From contig BEIG01000013.1 of assembly GCA_002898795.1 (NCBI GenBank), forward strand, positions 1 through 47,627: a stretch of 47,627 bases of DNA. The letters are read 5' to 3'. Within the stretch, counting starts at the first letter, position 1. Each line of letters begins with the position of its first letter. Source of the DNA: a bacterium HR30. GTDB taxonomy: Bacteria > Desulfobacterota > Binatia > HRBIN30. Shown here piece by piece: positions 17,025 through 25,456 of this stretch. The position numbers and the translations under genes are program-made. The notes under the pieces were generated by a model. That model was not told the DNA's origin, did not search any database, and worked only from the letters and a program-made list of their open reading frames with translations.

Positions 17025-17480
17025 ATGCAACTGAAAAAAGTACTCGTACCCGTGGATTTTTCCAAAGATTCGCTGCGAGCAGCGGAGTATGCGCGCTCGT
17101 TCTCCAAGCCGTTCGATGCGCAACTGCTGCTGCTGCATGTCATCGAACCCATTTACTACGCCTCGCCGGCCGACATGTACGCTGCAAGCCCGAACCTCGC
17201 TCTGCTCATCGAGGAACAACGCAAAGCAGCTCAAGCTCATTTACAGCAACTTGCAGACAAACTGTCTCGCGAAGGAGCTAAGGTCCAAACCCTGCTCAAA
17301 AGTGGATCGCCTGCACAAGTCATTGCCGATACCGCAAAACGCGTGAAGGCCGATCTCATCATCATGGCCACCCACGGGCGCACCGGACTCGCCCACGTGT
17401 TGCTCGGCAGCGTCGCCGAGCGTGTGATCCGGCTGGCCCCATGCCCTGTGCTAACGGTGCGCCGAGCGCGGCGTCGTTAG
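17025..17480 (+). CDS. Universal stress protein, UspA family
   Basis: 151 residues, ATG at 17025 with GGAGGT five bases upstream (a GTG at 16998 would add nine residues without benefit). The UspA fold is clear: KKVLVPVDFSKDS at the N-terminus, LLLHVIEP, and the ATP-binding signature ATHGRTGLAHVLLGSVAERV (G-x2-G-x9-GS) near residues 117-135. It is therefore the nucleotide-binding type, likely a cytoplasmic dimer involved in stress survival. It is divergent from the CoA-transferase gene and has a possible sigma54-like promoter upstream. Confidence 0.94.
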   Translation: MQLKKVLVPVDFSKDSLRAAEYARSFSKPFDAQLLLLHVIEPIYYASPADMYAASPNLALLIEEQRKAAQAHLQQLADKLSREGAKVQTLLKSGSPAQVIADTAKRVKADLIIMATHGRTGLAHVLLGSVAERVIRLAPCPVLTVRRARRR

Positions 17481-17489
17481 TAGCTCGCT

Positions 17490-17515
17490 GCCTTTTGTTC
17501 CCCGCCTTTTGTTCC
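17490..17515. repeat. Two direct copies of a 12-bp word after the stress-protein gene
   Basis: GCCTTTTGTTCC occurs at 17490-17501 and again at 17504-17515, a 14-base period, starting ten bases after the stop codon. Possibly part of a transcript end (T-rich) or slipped duplication. No function assigned. Confidence 0.4.
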
Positions 17516-17901
17516 GGCAGAGCTAAGGCCGGCTCGCGATGGGGCCGGACGCTCCCCGCTTTTGTGCGCGGGCGTTTCCACGCCCACGGGAGGATCACAG
17601 ACCTTCCAGAACCGTGTAAAGGTCATGGCTTGCAGCGGAAGATCGCAGGACTCGCCGCGAACCAACGGATGCATACCCGGAAAAGATCCACCGGCCTCCT
17701 CTGCCCGTGGCACCCGGCAAGCCGATTCTTACCGTCGAGCTGCTTCAGGAGCCGTCCGCTGCCCGCGCAATCCGTCGGTGCAGCCGCCGTCTCAGAGATG
17801 CAGCCGCACCTGTTCAGAAACTTGGTACCAGGCGCGGACCTGATTTGCAGCGGCCATCAGGGGTCCCCCGGGATGATGGAAGCGCGGCACACTCATCGGT
17901 C

Positions 17902-18018
17902 CTATGTGCCGGCTGGGGGTGGTGGCGTGGGCTCGCCGCATCCCGCCAGCGCTGCAAAACCCAGCGCTACCCACTTCAGGGACTTTCCCGGCTTTGCCTT
18001 GCCGCATCGCGCAGTCAT
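17902..18018 (-). CDS. Possible 38-aa proline-rich lipoprotein
   Basis: A short frame, ATG 18018 to TAG 17904-17902. The product has a basic head (ARCGKAKPGKSLK), a hydrophobic core (WVALGFAALAG) and a perfect lipobox LAGC, then a short proline-rich tail (GEPTPPPPAGT). Such a layout is that of very small outer-membrane-type lipoproteins such as entericidin- or LptM-like peptides, although the KGPL motif of LptM is absent. There is no convincing ribosome-binding site, so this may be chance; the exact lipobox placement is the only strong point. Confidence 0.33.
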   Translation of the reverse strand: MTARCGKAKPGKSLKWVALGFAALAGCGEPTPPPPAGT

Positions 18019-18388
18019 GGCCGCGCCCCGTCCGTTTGGCTGCCCAGTACGTTACCCCCCTTTTACTAGCCATGGCAATTCGCCTTCTACCGCAAAACGG
18101 CCCGAGCTGTGCCCGTTCGCTGCGTTCCCCAGAGCCATCTCTTCCTCCGGCCCTGCCATGGCCTCTTTGAGCCGCCAGATACTGGAAGGACGCCGCCCAA
18201 AATCGACACGATCGCTCGCTGGCGTAATCCTTCCCGCGCCGCACACCTTCAGGCAGCAGCGTAGCCATCCAGCTCCCTCGAGCCCGTAGTGGCCTTCGGA
18301 AACGTCCGGAATGTATCACCGAACGCGCTTCGCTGGGTGCTCTCTACCCTCACCACTGGCAGCGGGCGCCACGCGATGAGCACGGGGC

Positions 18389-18703
18389 TTACTGCGCGCG
18401 CGATCGCTTCAGACGGCGCTTCACACTAGCAACTTTGCTCCGGATGGTTACCGCCTTGTCTCGCCGATCGTCGATCACGATCGTACTCAACACCCGCACC
18501 GCTCCGCGCTTGAAGGCCGCTTCGTGCATCTTCTGGATCAAGGGCAGGGCTTGCTTCACTTCTGCCTCCAAGAGCGTGCCCATCGCCGTCAGTTCGTAGG
18601 GCACCCCGGCTTCGTCGAGCACACGTACGGCATCGGCAATGTAATCGCCAATGCTCGGACTCCCTGTACCGACCGGCACCACGCTTACTTCGATCAGCGC
18701 CAT
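18389..18703 (-). CDS. MTH1187/YqgV-type thiamine-binding protein (UPF0045)
   Basis: 104 residues, ATG at 18703 with GGAGGG seven bases upstream. The N-terminal MALIEVSVVPVGTGSPSIGDY and the TAMGTLLEAE segment match the small ferredoxin-like MTH1187 family, which binds thiamine or related ligands as tetramers; the biological role is not settled. The C-terminus is unusually basic (SKVASVKRRLKRSRAQ). It is divergent from the SDR gene with about 130 bases between starts. Cytoplasmic. Family call is firm, ligand inferred from family knowledge. Confidence 0.9.
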   Translation of the reverse strand: MALIEVSVVPVGTGSPSIGDYIADAVRVLDEAGVPYELTAMGTLLEAEVKQALPLIQKMHEAAFKRGAVRVLSTIVIDDRRDKAVTIRSKVASVKRRLKRSRAQ

Positions 18704-18832
18704 AACCGCCCTCCTTTCTTTACCGTTTACGGCCAGCGGGCGATGCCGTCAATCGCACGAACCCGCAAGCGCGACCACCAGCTTGCCAGGACTTTGGCCT
18801 GCTCGTACAGGGAGCATGAGGATCGACAGACG

Positions 18833-19672
18833 ATGGACGTGCGCAATTTGGAAGGCAAGGTCGCTTTGGTGACCGGTGCAGCGAGCGGGATTGGAAAGGC
18901 CACGGCACTCGCTTTAGCCCGCCGCGGCGCCGATTTGGTCCTGTGCGATGTGGACGAGCCCGGGCTAGAAGCCACTGCTTCGGCCATCCGTGGCCTAGGG
19001 CGACAGGTATTGTACCAGCGGGTGGATGTTTCCTCGCGGCACGAGATGCGCGCTTTTGCCGAAGCCGTGCATCAACGACATGCTGCTTTGGACCTCTTGA
19101 TCAACAACGCAGGAGTGGGTCTCGGCGCCAGTTTCCGCGACACCCCACTCGAGGACTGGGATTGGATCATCGGCATCAACTTGATGGGTGTCGTTCACGG
19201 TTGCCATTTCTTCTTGCCACCGATGATTGCGCGCGGCCAAGGAGGGCATGTGGTCAATGTGTCGTCTGCAGCCGGCTACGTTGCCACCGAGCCTTTGTGC
19301 GCTTACGCCACCACGAAGTTTGCCGTGCTTGGCTTCAGCGAGGCACTGCGCGAAGAGCTCGAACGGTACGGAATCGGGGTCACCGCGGTCTGCCCGGGGA
19401 TCATCAATACGCCTATTACCCGCAGAGCCCGTTTGCGCGGCGCCGGCGCCACGGAAGAGGCACGCCAGCGTATGGTGGCTTTTTACGAACGCCGGAATTA
19501 CACGCCGGAGCGAGTTGCAGAAAATATTCTCAAGGCAGTACAACGGAATCGGGCTGTCGCTCCCATTTCGCCCGAAGCATGGGTCCTGTACTACCTCAAG
19601 CGCTCGAGTCCTGGGTTACTGCGAAAGGTCAATCGCTGGCTTGCCCGCGCAGCCGGGGCTGCATCGGACTAG
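18833..19672 (+). CDS. Short-chain dehydrogenase/reductase (SDR)
   Basis: 279 residues from ATG 18833; an upstream open frame to 18524 overlaps the divergent gene and is not part of the protein. Classical SDR motifs: TGAASGIG at 14-21 (NAD(P) binding), NNAG at 91-94, and the catalytic Ser145, Tyr158, Lys162 (YATTK) with normal spacing. CDVDE after beta-strand 2 suggests NAD preference (Asp39). The C-terminal third (VLYYLKRSSPGLLRKVNRWL) is amphipathic and may touch membrane, as in fatty-acid or retinol-type SDRs. Converges with the GT39 gene. Substrate unknown. Confidence 0.92.
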   Translation: MDVRNLEGKVALVTGAASGIGKATALALARRGADLVLCDVDEPGLEATASAIRGLGRQVLYQRVDVSSRHEMRAFAEAVHQRHAALDLLINNAGVGLGASFRDTPLEDWDWIIGINLMGVVHGCHFFLPPMIARGQGGHVVNVSSAAGYVATEPLCAYATTKFAVLGFSEALREELERYGIGVTAVCPGIINTPITRRARLRGAGATEEARQRMVAFYERRNYTPERVAENILKAVQRNRAVAPISPEAWVLYYLKRSSPGLLRKVNRWLARAAGAASD

Positions 19673-19712
19673 CAGGGCCGAGTTGCTCGCCAGTGTGGTA
19701 AGGAAGCTTCCT

Positions 19713-21254
19713 TCACTCTTCCTCCGGGCGCCAACGGGGCACATGAAGGATCCGTACTGTAGGACCGGTGGTGTTCGCCTCCGGGCGAAACTCCGCCACC
19801 AAGGGCAGCCGCTCAAAGGCAAAGCGGTAAAACTCACCCAGGGTGGGGTGGTCGCGATAACGCTCGTAAATCAAGCTGCTAGCTACGAGGTAGTCTACCT
19901 CAGAGCCGAGATACCAAGCATAAGGTCGCGTTCCTAAGACCTGCACATACGTCACCCGGTAACGCTTGCCGCTCACCTGCGGCGTGTACTCCTCGCGTGC
20001 GATGTGCGCCCCAGCGGGTATGTTCGACTCAATCCACTGTAGAGCCAGGCTCCGCGTGTCCGGCGAACTCAAACTTCGCACCAACGCTTGGCTACTGCGC
20101 AAGGGTGTCCAGGTAACCGCCACTAAAAGGGCCGCCACAGCCGCACGGGCCCGCAAGGACGTCGCCTGCTGGAGCAGCTTGCTCAGCGCAAGCCCGCCAA
20201 AGAGCAACGCGAGTGGCAACATTGGCATGAGGTTGCGCTCGTAACGCACCGACCAACTAGAAACGTAAGCGACATACACCCACGGGAGAACGGCTACAGC
20301 CGCGCGCCACCAACGGTTGCCCATGTCGCGAGCAAACCAAAGCCACACCCAGCCGAGCAGCGCTAAACCACAGCCGACTGGCCCCAATCCAACGTGCCAT
20401 AAGTACGAAAGATAGAACCAAAAATTCCACGGCGACCATGCACCGCTCGCATAGTTGTGGCGCACGACGGAGAGGTCTTCCCACACTCGCTGCGGACGCA
20501 AGACAACGAAGGGACTCGTCAGCGCAAACGCGGCCGCAAAAATAACGGCGGAGAGCAAGGCCGCACGAAACGGCCGCTCCTTCGCTGCGACTGCCGCCAA
20601 CACCAGAAACCACACCACGCCGGCTGGGTACTTCGTAGAAGCTGCCAATCCGGCAAAGAAAGACGCTAGAGCTAGCGCAGAAATGTTTTCTCCGGCGTGA
20701 ACCGACCAAAACACCGCCAGCAACACCCAGAGCATCGCGAGCACGTCGGTCGTGAGGTAGTGGCTGCTCTCGACGTGAAGTGGCGAGACTGCCAGCAGCG
20801 CGCCGGCAACCAAGGCGGCCACCCAACCGAACCATCGCCACCAGAGTACGGTCACGGCGGCTACGGACGCGACCCCGGTAGTTGCCACCAGCGCCCGGCC
20901 TGCAAGCACGAAAGGAAACTGCTCTGGCGCAACGTCCCACGGTCCCAGGCCATGCACCGCCGGGTCCGTGCGCAAATCGGCATGAATCCACAATTGCAAA
21001 AGAGCACTGACGACGGCTTGCAGGTACAACAACAGCGACGGATAATGGAAAAAGTCTGGATCCAAGCTTCGCTCCCGGACCATGCCGAGGGCAGAATATA
21101 CGATGTTGTGCTCGTCGGGGTGATAAACGTAGGGCTCCCCCCAAGAGAGCCCGCGGAATCGCAAGACCGCGGCGAGCAAGGCCAAAAGCCCGGTAGCGAT
21201 CCAACGGACGGTCGTCCCGCCAAATCGACGCCCTGCTTGGCTGGGTTGCTCCAT
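19713..21254 (-). CDS. GT39-family (PMT/ArnT-like) membrane glycosyltransferase
   Basis: 513 residues from ATG 21254, 11 bases after the ald stop; a longer frame reaching 21563 overlaps ald and is not protein-coding. It has many hydrophobic segments. The acidic pair PDE (Asp47-Glu48 in YVYHPDEHN) after the first membrane segment is the catalytic motif of the dolichyl-phosphate-mannose-protein mannosyltransferase/ArnT superfamily, which transfers sugars from polyprenyl-phosphate donors on the outer face of the inner membrane. FHYPSLLLYLQ and SSHYLTTD are also typical. The C-terminal soluble part (from about 415) is shorter than in ArnT. Acceptor (protein, lipid A or another glycan) cannot be read. 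Downstream partner of ald. Confidence 0.88.
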   Translation of the reverse strand: MEQPSQAGRRFGGTTVRWIATGLLALLAAVLRFRGLSWGEPYVYHPDEHNIVYSALGMVRERSLDPDFFHYPSLLLYLQAVVSALLQLWIHADLRTDPAVHGLGPWDVAPEQFPFVLAGRALVATTGVASVAAVTVLWWRWFGWVAALVAGALLAVSPLHVESSHYLTTDVLAMLWVLLAVFWSVHAGENISALALASFFAGLAASTKYPAGVVWFLVLAAVAAKERPFRAALLSAVIFAAAFALTSPFVVLRPQRVWEDLSVVRHNYASGAWSPWNFWFYLSYLWHVGLGPVGCGLALLGWVWLWFARDMGNRWWRAAVAVLPWVYVAYVSSWSVRYERNLMPMLPLALLFGGLALSKLLQQATSLRARAAVAALLVAVTWTPLRSSQALVRSLSSPDTRSLALQWIESNIPAGAHIAREEYTPQVSGKRYRVTYVQVLGTRPYAWYLGSEVDYLVASSLIYERYRDHPTLGEFYRFAFERLPLVAEFRPEANTTGPTVRILHVPRWRPEEE

Positions 21255-21265
21255 TGAACCCGCTT

Positions 21266-22381
21266 TCACTCCAGCAAATCTTCGATCGGCACCTGCGGCA
21301 CACCGACAGCCGTGGCTACGGCTGGATGAACCACATGGCCGTCGAACACATTCACCCCTCGCCGCAAGGGCCGGTTCTCGCGCAAGGCACGCATCATGCC
21401 CTTGTCCGCGATCTCCAAGGCGTACGCAAATGTCGCATTGGTCAGCGCGAAGGTCGACGTACGCGGAACAATGCTGGGCATGTTGGTGACGCAGTAATGC
21501 ACGACATTTTCTGCCACGTACGTTGGCTCCTCCAAGGTCGTTGGCCGCGAGGTTTCCACGCACCCCCCTTGATCGATGGAGATGTCGACAATGGCGGATC
21601 CTGGGCGCATCTTTCGCACCATGCTCCGTGTGACCAGCCGCGGCGCGCGCGCTCCCGGCACGAGCACGGCTCCAATGAGCAAGTCGGCACTGCGCACTTC
21701 TTCTTCGATGTTGGCGCGGTTGGACATCACCGTCGTGATATGCCCGCCCAAGATATCGTGTAGGTAACGAAGCTTGGCGGGGTTAGCGTCGATCACACTC
21801 ACATGCGCTCCCAAGCCAAAGGCAATTTGGGCGGCGTTACTTCCGGCGGTCCCGGCACCAAGCACCACGACCTTGCCCGGACGCACGCCCGAGGCCCCAC
21901 TGAGTAAAATTCCCACACCGCCGCTTTGTTTTTGCAGGCACCAGGCGCCCACCTGAATTGCCAGCCGGCCCGCAACCTCGCTCATGGGCGCGAGCAGGGG
22001 TAATGAGCCGTCATCCAACTCCACAGTTTCGTAGCCAATGGCGCGCACCCCACGGCGACAAAGCTCCTGGGTCAACTCCGGATTGGCGGCCAGGTGCAAA
22101 TACGTAAACAACACCAACCCACGCCGCAAAAATCGATACTCCGAGGGGAGCGGCTCTTTTACTTTCAACAGCAGTTCGGCTCGGCGCCACACGTCCTGCG
22201 CCGAGCGTGCCAGGCGAGCCCCCGCCTCTTCGTATTCTCGGTCGCCCAGGCCACTGTTCACCCCAGCGCGTCGCTCGACCCACACTTCATGCCCATGGCC
22301 GACCAGGGCTGCGACTCCCGCCGGCGTCAGCGCCACACGGTTTTCCTCCGGCTTGATTTCTTTCACCACACCAACAACCAT
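21266..22381 (-). CDS. ald: Alanine dehydrogenase
   Basis: 371 residues, the family length. Catalytic and substrate residues are in place: Arg15, Lys75 (KVKEP), His96 (YLHLA), and the SIDQGG motif near 270; the NAD-binding loop is VVLGAGTAGSNAA near 172. It interconverts L-alanine with pyruvate, ammonia and NADH in the cytoplasm. The gene is first of a pair with the GT39 gene and is divergent from the folD-gcv operon, about 585 bases apart. A role in amino-acid nitrogen catabolism beside glycine cleavage is reasonable inference. Confidence 0.96.
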   Translation of the reverse strand: MVVGVVKEIKPEENRVALTPAGVAALVGHGHEVWVERRAGVNSGLGDREYEEAGARLARSAQDVWRRAELLLKVKEPLPSEYRFLRRGLVLFTYLHLAANPELTQELCRRGVRAIGYETVELDDGSLPLLAPMSEVAGRLAIQVGAWCLQKQSGGVGILLSGASGVRPGKVVVLGAGTAGSNAAQIAFGLGAHVSVIDANPAKLRYLHDILGGHITTVMSNRANIEEEVRSADLLIGAVLVPGARAPRLVTRSMVRKMRPGSAIVDISIDQGGCVETSRPTTLEEPTYVAENVVHYCVTNMPSIVPRTSTFALTNATFAYALEIADKGMMRALRENRPLRRGVNVFDGHVVHPAVATAVGVPQVPIEDLLE

Positions 22382-22966
22382 GCACTCGACTTTGCCGAAA
22401 ACCCCAACGCAGAGCTAGTGCGGAAGGCACGACCCGGCGTAGAGGAAAACTCCAGGGCACCCCGGGGCGCGTGGTGGTAAGGCACCCTGCCCGGCTTCTG
22501 GACTTGCGCTTCACCTCTGTCCCATATCGTCGCCCTGTCTGGCTTAGATCGACGGCGAGCCGTCCCACACGATCCTGCCCTCATGAAAAATTACCCGCCG
22601 TTCCCAGTCCGGATGGTGTCGCGACCTGGGCTAGTCGGGCCTAACAAGCAGGAATGTGGGCAGAACAGTCTCGAGTCTGCGCAGCCGTTGCGGCGACCTG
22701 GACCACCAAGCGCGCCAACGCCGGAGGTTGCTCGCGTCTGAGAAACTGGGCGGTGGGCTACAAAGGCACACTTGCCGCCCGTACGAACCGCATCGGACAC
22801 CATTTCGGTGGCGCTCGTGCCATGCCGCTCTACGGCTTCGGAGCAGTGCTCGCTCAAGAAAAGGTTCGGACGCGGATCCGCCGTCGGACGCGCCTCCGCA
22901 ACCCAACGAAAACTGACCGGCGCAAACGCTTTACTCGCCGCCGCGCTTTCACTATTGCCGGGCGCA
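22382..22966. other. Divergent intergenic region between ald and folD
   Basis: 585 bases that must hold the promoters of ald and of the folD-gcv operon. I searched for a glycine riboswitch core because of the gcv genes downstream and did not find one. Open frames across it (including arginine-rich plus-strand frames running into folD) show no domain or ribosome-binding site. No tRNA found by eye. Confidence 0.5.
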
Positions 22967-23827
22967 ATGGCGGAGATCATCGACGGAAAGGCCGCAGCCC
23001 AAGAGGTACGCGAGCAGGTACGGCGCGACGTGCTCGAGTTCGAAGCCCGCTACGGCATGCCCCCAGGGCTCGCCACGGTGCTCGTCGGCTCCGACCCCGC
23101 TTCCGCCACTTACGTGCGGAGCAAGCGCCGCGCTTGCGCGGAGGTGGGGATTGCTTCGTTCCCTCACGAGCTGAACGAGCGAACGACGATGGACGAACTC
23201 CTCGCCCTGATCGCGGAACTCAACCACCGCAGCGACGTCCATGGAATTCTCGTGCAGCTACCCTTGCCGCAGCATCTCTCGGCACACCAGGTGATCGCTG
23301 CGTTAGATCCGCGGAAAGACGTCGATGGGCTTCACCCCGTGAACCAAGGCAAGCTGGTGCAAGGTTTGCCCGGTTTGCGCCCGTGTACTCCACTCGGTGT
23401 CCTGCTCTTGATCGAACGAACCGGCGTACCCCTCACAGGCGCGCACGCCGTAGTCGTCGGGCGCAGTACATTGGTTGGCAAGCCAACAGCTTTTCTGTTG
23501 CTCGAGCGGGATGCCACGGTGACGCTTTGTCATTCGCGCACCCGCGACCTTGCGCGCGTAGTTCAAAGCGCCGAGATTCTAGTCGTAGCCACCGGGCGGC
23601 CTGGCTTAGTACGGGGCGACTGGGTCCGCATGGGTGCCGTGGTGATCGACGTCGGGATCAACCGCCTTCCGGACGGCACGCTGGTTGGCGACGTCGACTT
23701 TGCCAGCGCTTCCAGCCGGGCTGGGTTCATTACTCCCGTACCGGGTGGTGTCGGGCCCATGACCGTTGCCATGTTGCTGCGGAACACCGTCCAGGCAGCT
23801 ACCTGGCAAATGGAGGGCGAGCCGTGA
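22967..23827 (+). CDS. folD: Methylenetetrahydrofolate dehydrogenase / cyclohydrolase
   Basis: 286 residues from ATG 22967, the normal FolD length; the open frame continues upstream but the family starts at AEIIDGKAAA. The active-site tyrosine and lysine lie in TYVRSKRRAC (Tyr49, Lys53), followed by GILVQLPLPQHL, DVDGLHPVN and the NADP loop VVGRSTLVGKPTA, then PVPGGVGPMT at the C-terminus. It converts 5,10-methylene-THF to 10-formyl-THF in the cytoplasm. As first gene of folD-gcvT-gcvH-gcvPA-gcvPB it directly uses the methylene-THF made by glycine cleavage. Confidence 0.97.
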   Translation: MAEIIDGKAAAQEVREQVRRDVLEFEARYGMPPGLATVLVGSDPASATYVRSKRRACAEVGIASFPHELNERTTMDELLALIAELNHRSDVHGILVQLPLPQHLSAHQVIAALDPRKDVDGLHPVNQGKLVQGLPGLRPCTPLGVLLLIERTGVPLTGAHAVVVGRSTLVGKPTAFLLLERDATVTLCHSRTRDLARVVQSAEILVVATGRPGLVRGDWVRMGAVVIDVGINRLPDGTLVGDVDFASASSRAGFITPVPGGVGPMTVAMLLRNTVQAATWQMEGEP

Positions 23828-23864
23828 TTGGTACGGACCACCCAACGCGCGCGAGATCGAGGCA

Positions 23865-24974
23865 ATGACCGTAGAGGCAAATGCACCGCTGGCCCGCTCG
23901 CCCTTGCACCAACGGCACGTCGCCCTCGGCGCCCGCTTTACCGCCTTTGCCGGCTGGGAGATGCCCCTCCAATACCGAACCGTCGCGGAAGAACACCTTG
24001 CCGTGCGGAAGGCCGCGGGTTTATTCGATGTCACTCACATGGGGGAAATCCTCTTGAGCGGCAGCGGAGCGCTAGCCACCGTGCAGCACGTGACGACCAA
24101 CAACGCCGAGCGGCTCGGTCCGCTCCAAGCCCAGTACTCCTTGTTATGCCGGCCCTCGGGAGGGGTCATCGACGACTTGCTCGTCTACTGCCTCGAAGCC
24201 GATCAGTATCTCTTGTGCGTCAACGCGGCCAACACAGGCAAGGATTTCGCCTGGGTGCGAGAGCACGCAGTGAATGGTACGCAAGTGATCGATCGGAGTC
24301 GGGACTTTGCGTTGCTTGCCCTGCAAGGGCCGCGAGCTACGGACATTCTCGCCAGCTTGGCAACTGCCGCCGTCGCAAGCGTACCCCGCTACGGCTGCAC
24401 GAGAGCCAGCCTTGCCGGAGCTCCTACGTTGTGTTCGCGTAGCGGTTACACCGGGGAAGATGGCTGGGAAATCTTCTGCTCGTGGCACGATGCGCCGAAT
24501 GTTTGGGATGCCCTGCTTGACGCCGGCAAATCGTTCGGGCTGCTTCCGGCTGGCCTCGCAGCGCGCGATACCTTGCGCATCGAAGCCGCACTCCCCTTGT
24601 ACGGCCATGAGCTCGACGAGGATACGAACCCCATCGAGGCGGGGCTGGGTTGGGCAGTGCGGTGCGAAAAATGCCACTTCGTGGGGCGGGAAATTTTATG
24701 CGAACAAAAAGCGCGCGGGGTGACTCGCAAGCTCGTCGCTCTCCTATTGACCGAGCCCGGCATTCCGCGGCAGGGATATACCATCGTGAAAGATGGGAAA
24801 CCCGTTGGTGTGGTTACGAGTGGTTGCAAATCGCCGATCCTTGGCGCAGGAATTGGCCTTGGCTATGTGGCCAGCGCCGAAGCTAAGGAGGGCAACCTCG
24901 TTCACGTACAAATTCGACATCGGCTCGTTCCTGCGAAAATCGTGGCGCGGCCGTTGACTCGACGGGATTGCTAA
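23865..24974 (+). CDS. gcvT: Aminomethyltransferase, glycine cleavage T protein
   Basis: 369 residues from ATG 23865 (GAGG five bases upstream; the frame extends into folD but that part is not GcvT). T-protein motifs: FAGWEMPLQY, FDVTHMGE, GVIDDLLVY, RSGYTGEDGWEIF and GLAARDTLRIEAALPLYGHE, then the C-terminal barrel ending KIVARPL. It moves the methylene group from aminomethyl-lipoyl GcvH to tetrahydrofolate, releasing ammonia. 37 bases after folD, 14 before gcvH. Confidence 0.96.
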   Translation: MTVEANAPLARSPLHQRHVALGARFTAFAGWEMPLQYRTVAEEHLAVRKAAGLFDVTHMGEILLSGSGALATVQHVTTNNAERLGPLQAQYSLLCRPSGGVIDDLLVYCLEADQYLLCVNAANTGKDFAWVREHAVNGTQVIDRSRDFALLALQGPRATDILASLATAAVASVPRYGCTRASLAGAPTLCSRSGYTGEDGWEIFCSWHDAPNVWDALLDAGKSFGLLPAGLAARDTLRIEAALPLYGHELDEDTNPIEAGLGWAVRCEKCHFVGREILCEQKARGVTRKLVALLLTEPGIPRQGYTIVKDGKPVGVVTSGCKSPILGAGIGLGYVASAEAKEGNLVHVQIRHRLVPAKIVARPLTRRDC

Positions 24975-24988
24975 GGAGGTTTGACGAT

Positions 24989-25378
24989 ATGGAGTTCCCC
25001 GAAGACCTGCGATACTCGAAAGAGCACGAGTGGGTGCTCGTCGAAGGGAACGTGGCAACGGTGGGCATCACCGACTACGCACAGGAGCAGCTAGGCGAAA
25101 TCGTGTACGTGGAGCTGCCGGAGGTGGGCGAAAAGGTGAGCAAGGACGACGCCTTCGGTGTGGTCGAGTCGGTCAAAACGGTGTCCGATGTCTACGCTCC
25201 TGTGAGCGGAAGCGTGATCGAAGTCAACGACGATTTGCCTGGGAATCCGGAGCTGCTCAACGACGACCCTTACGGGGATGGCTGGATGCTCAAGATCGAA
25301 ATGAGTGATCCAGAAGAGCTGGAGGACCTCATGACCTCCGAGGAGTACGAGCGCTACGTGGCGGAACTGAAAGAGTGA
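24989..25378 (+). CDS. gcvH: Glycine cleavage system H protein
   Basis: 129 residues from ATG 24989, preceded by AAGGAGGT eight bases upstream, the best ribosome-binding site in the operon; this fits the need for excess H protein. The lipoylated lysine is Lys63 in VVESVKTVSDVYAP. HEWV and VGITDYAQEQLGEIVYVELP are family hallmarks. It carries the aminomethyl group between GcvP and GcvT. No lipoate ligase, LipA/LipB or dihydrolipoamide dehydrogenase gene is visible here. Confidence 0.98.
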   Translation: MEFPEDLRYSKEHEWVLVEGNVATVGITDYAQEQLGEIVYVELPEVGEKVSKDDAFGVVESVKTVSDVYAPVSGSVIEVNDDLPGNPELLNDDPYGDGWMLKIEMSDPEELEDLMTSEEYERYVAELKE

Positions 25379-25456
25379 GCCTCCTCGCCTTCGCCGCGGC
25401 CGGGCGGATCTCTGTCTCGGCCAACGTGCGCTGAACCGATTCCCAGAAGCAAGACT

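Larger units (their letters stand above)
17481..18388. other. Long gap without a confident gene
   Basis: About 900 bases between the stress-protein stop and the thiamine-binding-type gene stop. Long frames cross it on both strands, including a 175-codon minus-strand frame, but they are rich in Arg, Gly, Ala and Ser with no domain and no ribosome-binding site. I looked for tmRNA, RNase P RNA, SRP RNA and tRNA signatures and found none. The one item I can partly support is the tiny lipoprotein frame at 17902-18018. Confidence 0.45.

Noticed and set aside
17708-17722. TGGCAC-N-GC match in the gene-poor gap
   Set aside because: No gene follows within a kilobase on that strand; kept only as a note.
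17792-18319. 175-codon minus-strand frame in the gap after the stress protein
   Set aside because: Arg/Gly/Ala-rich, no ribosome-binding site, no domain or membrane pattern.
21255-21563. N-terminal extension of the GT39 frame
   Set aside because: Overlaps ald in another frame and reads as non-protein; the hydrophobic family start is at ATG 21254.
22600-22966. Glycine riboswitch ahead of the folD-gcv operon
   Set aside because: The conserved glycine aptamer core was not found in either orientation.
22654-23868. 404-codon arginine-rich plus-strand frame across the folD leader and folD
   Set aside because: Out of frame with FolD, extreme Arg content, no domain; explained by GC-rich codon bias.
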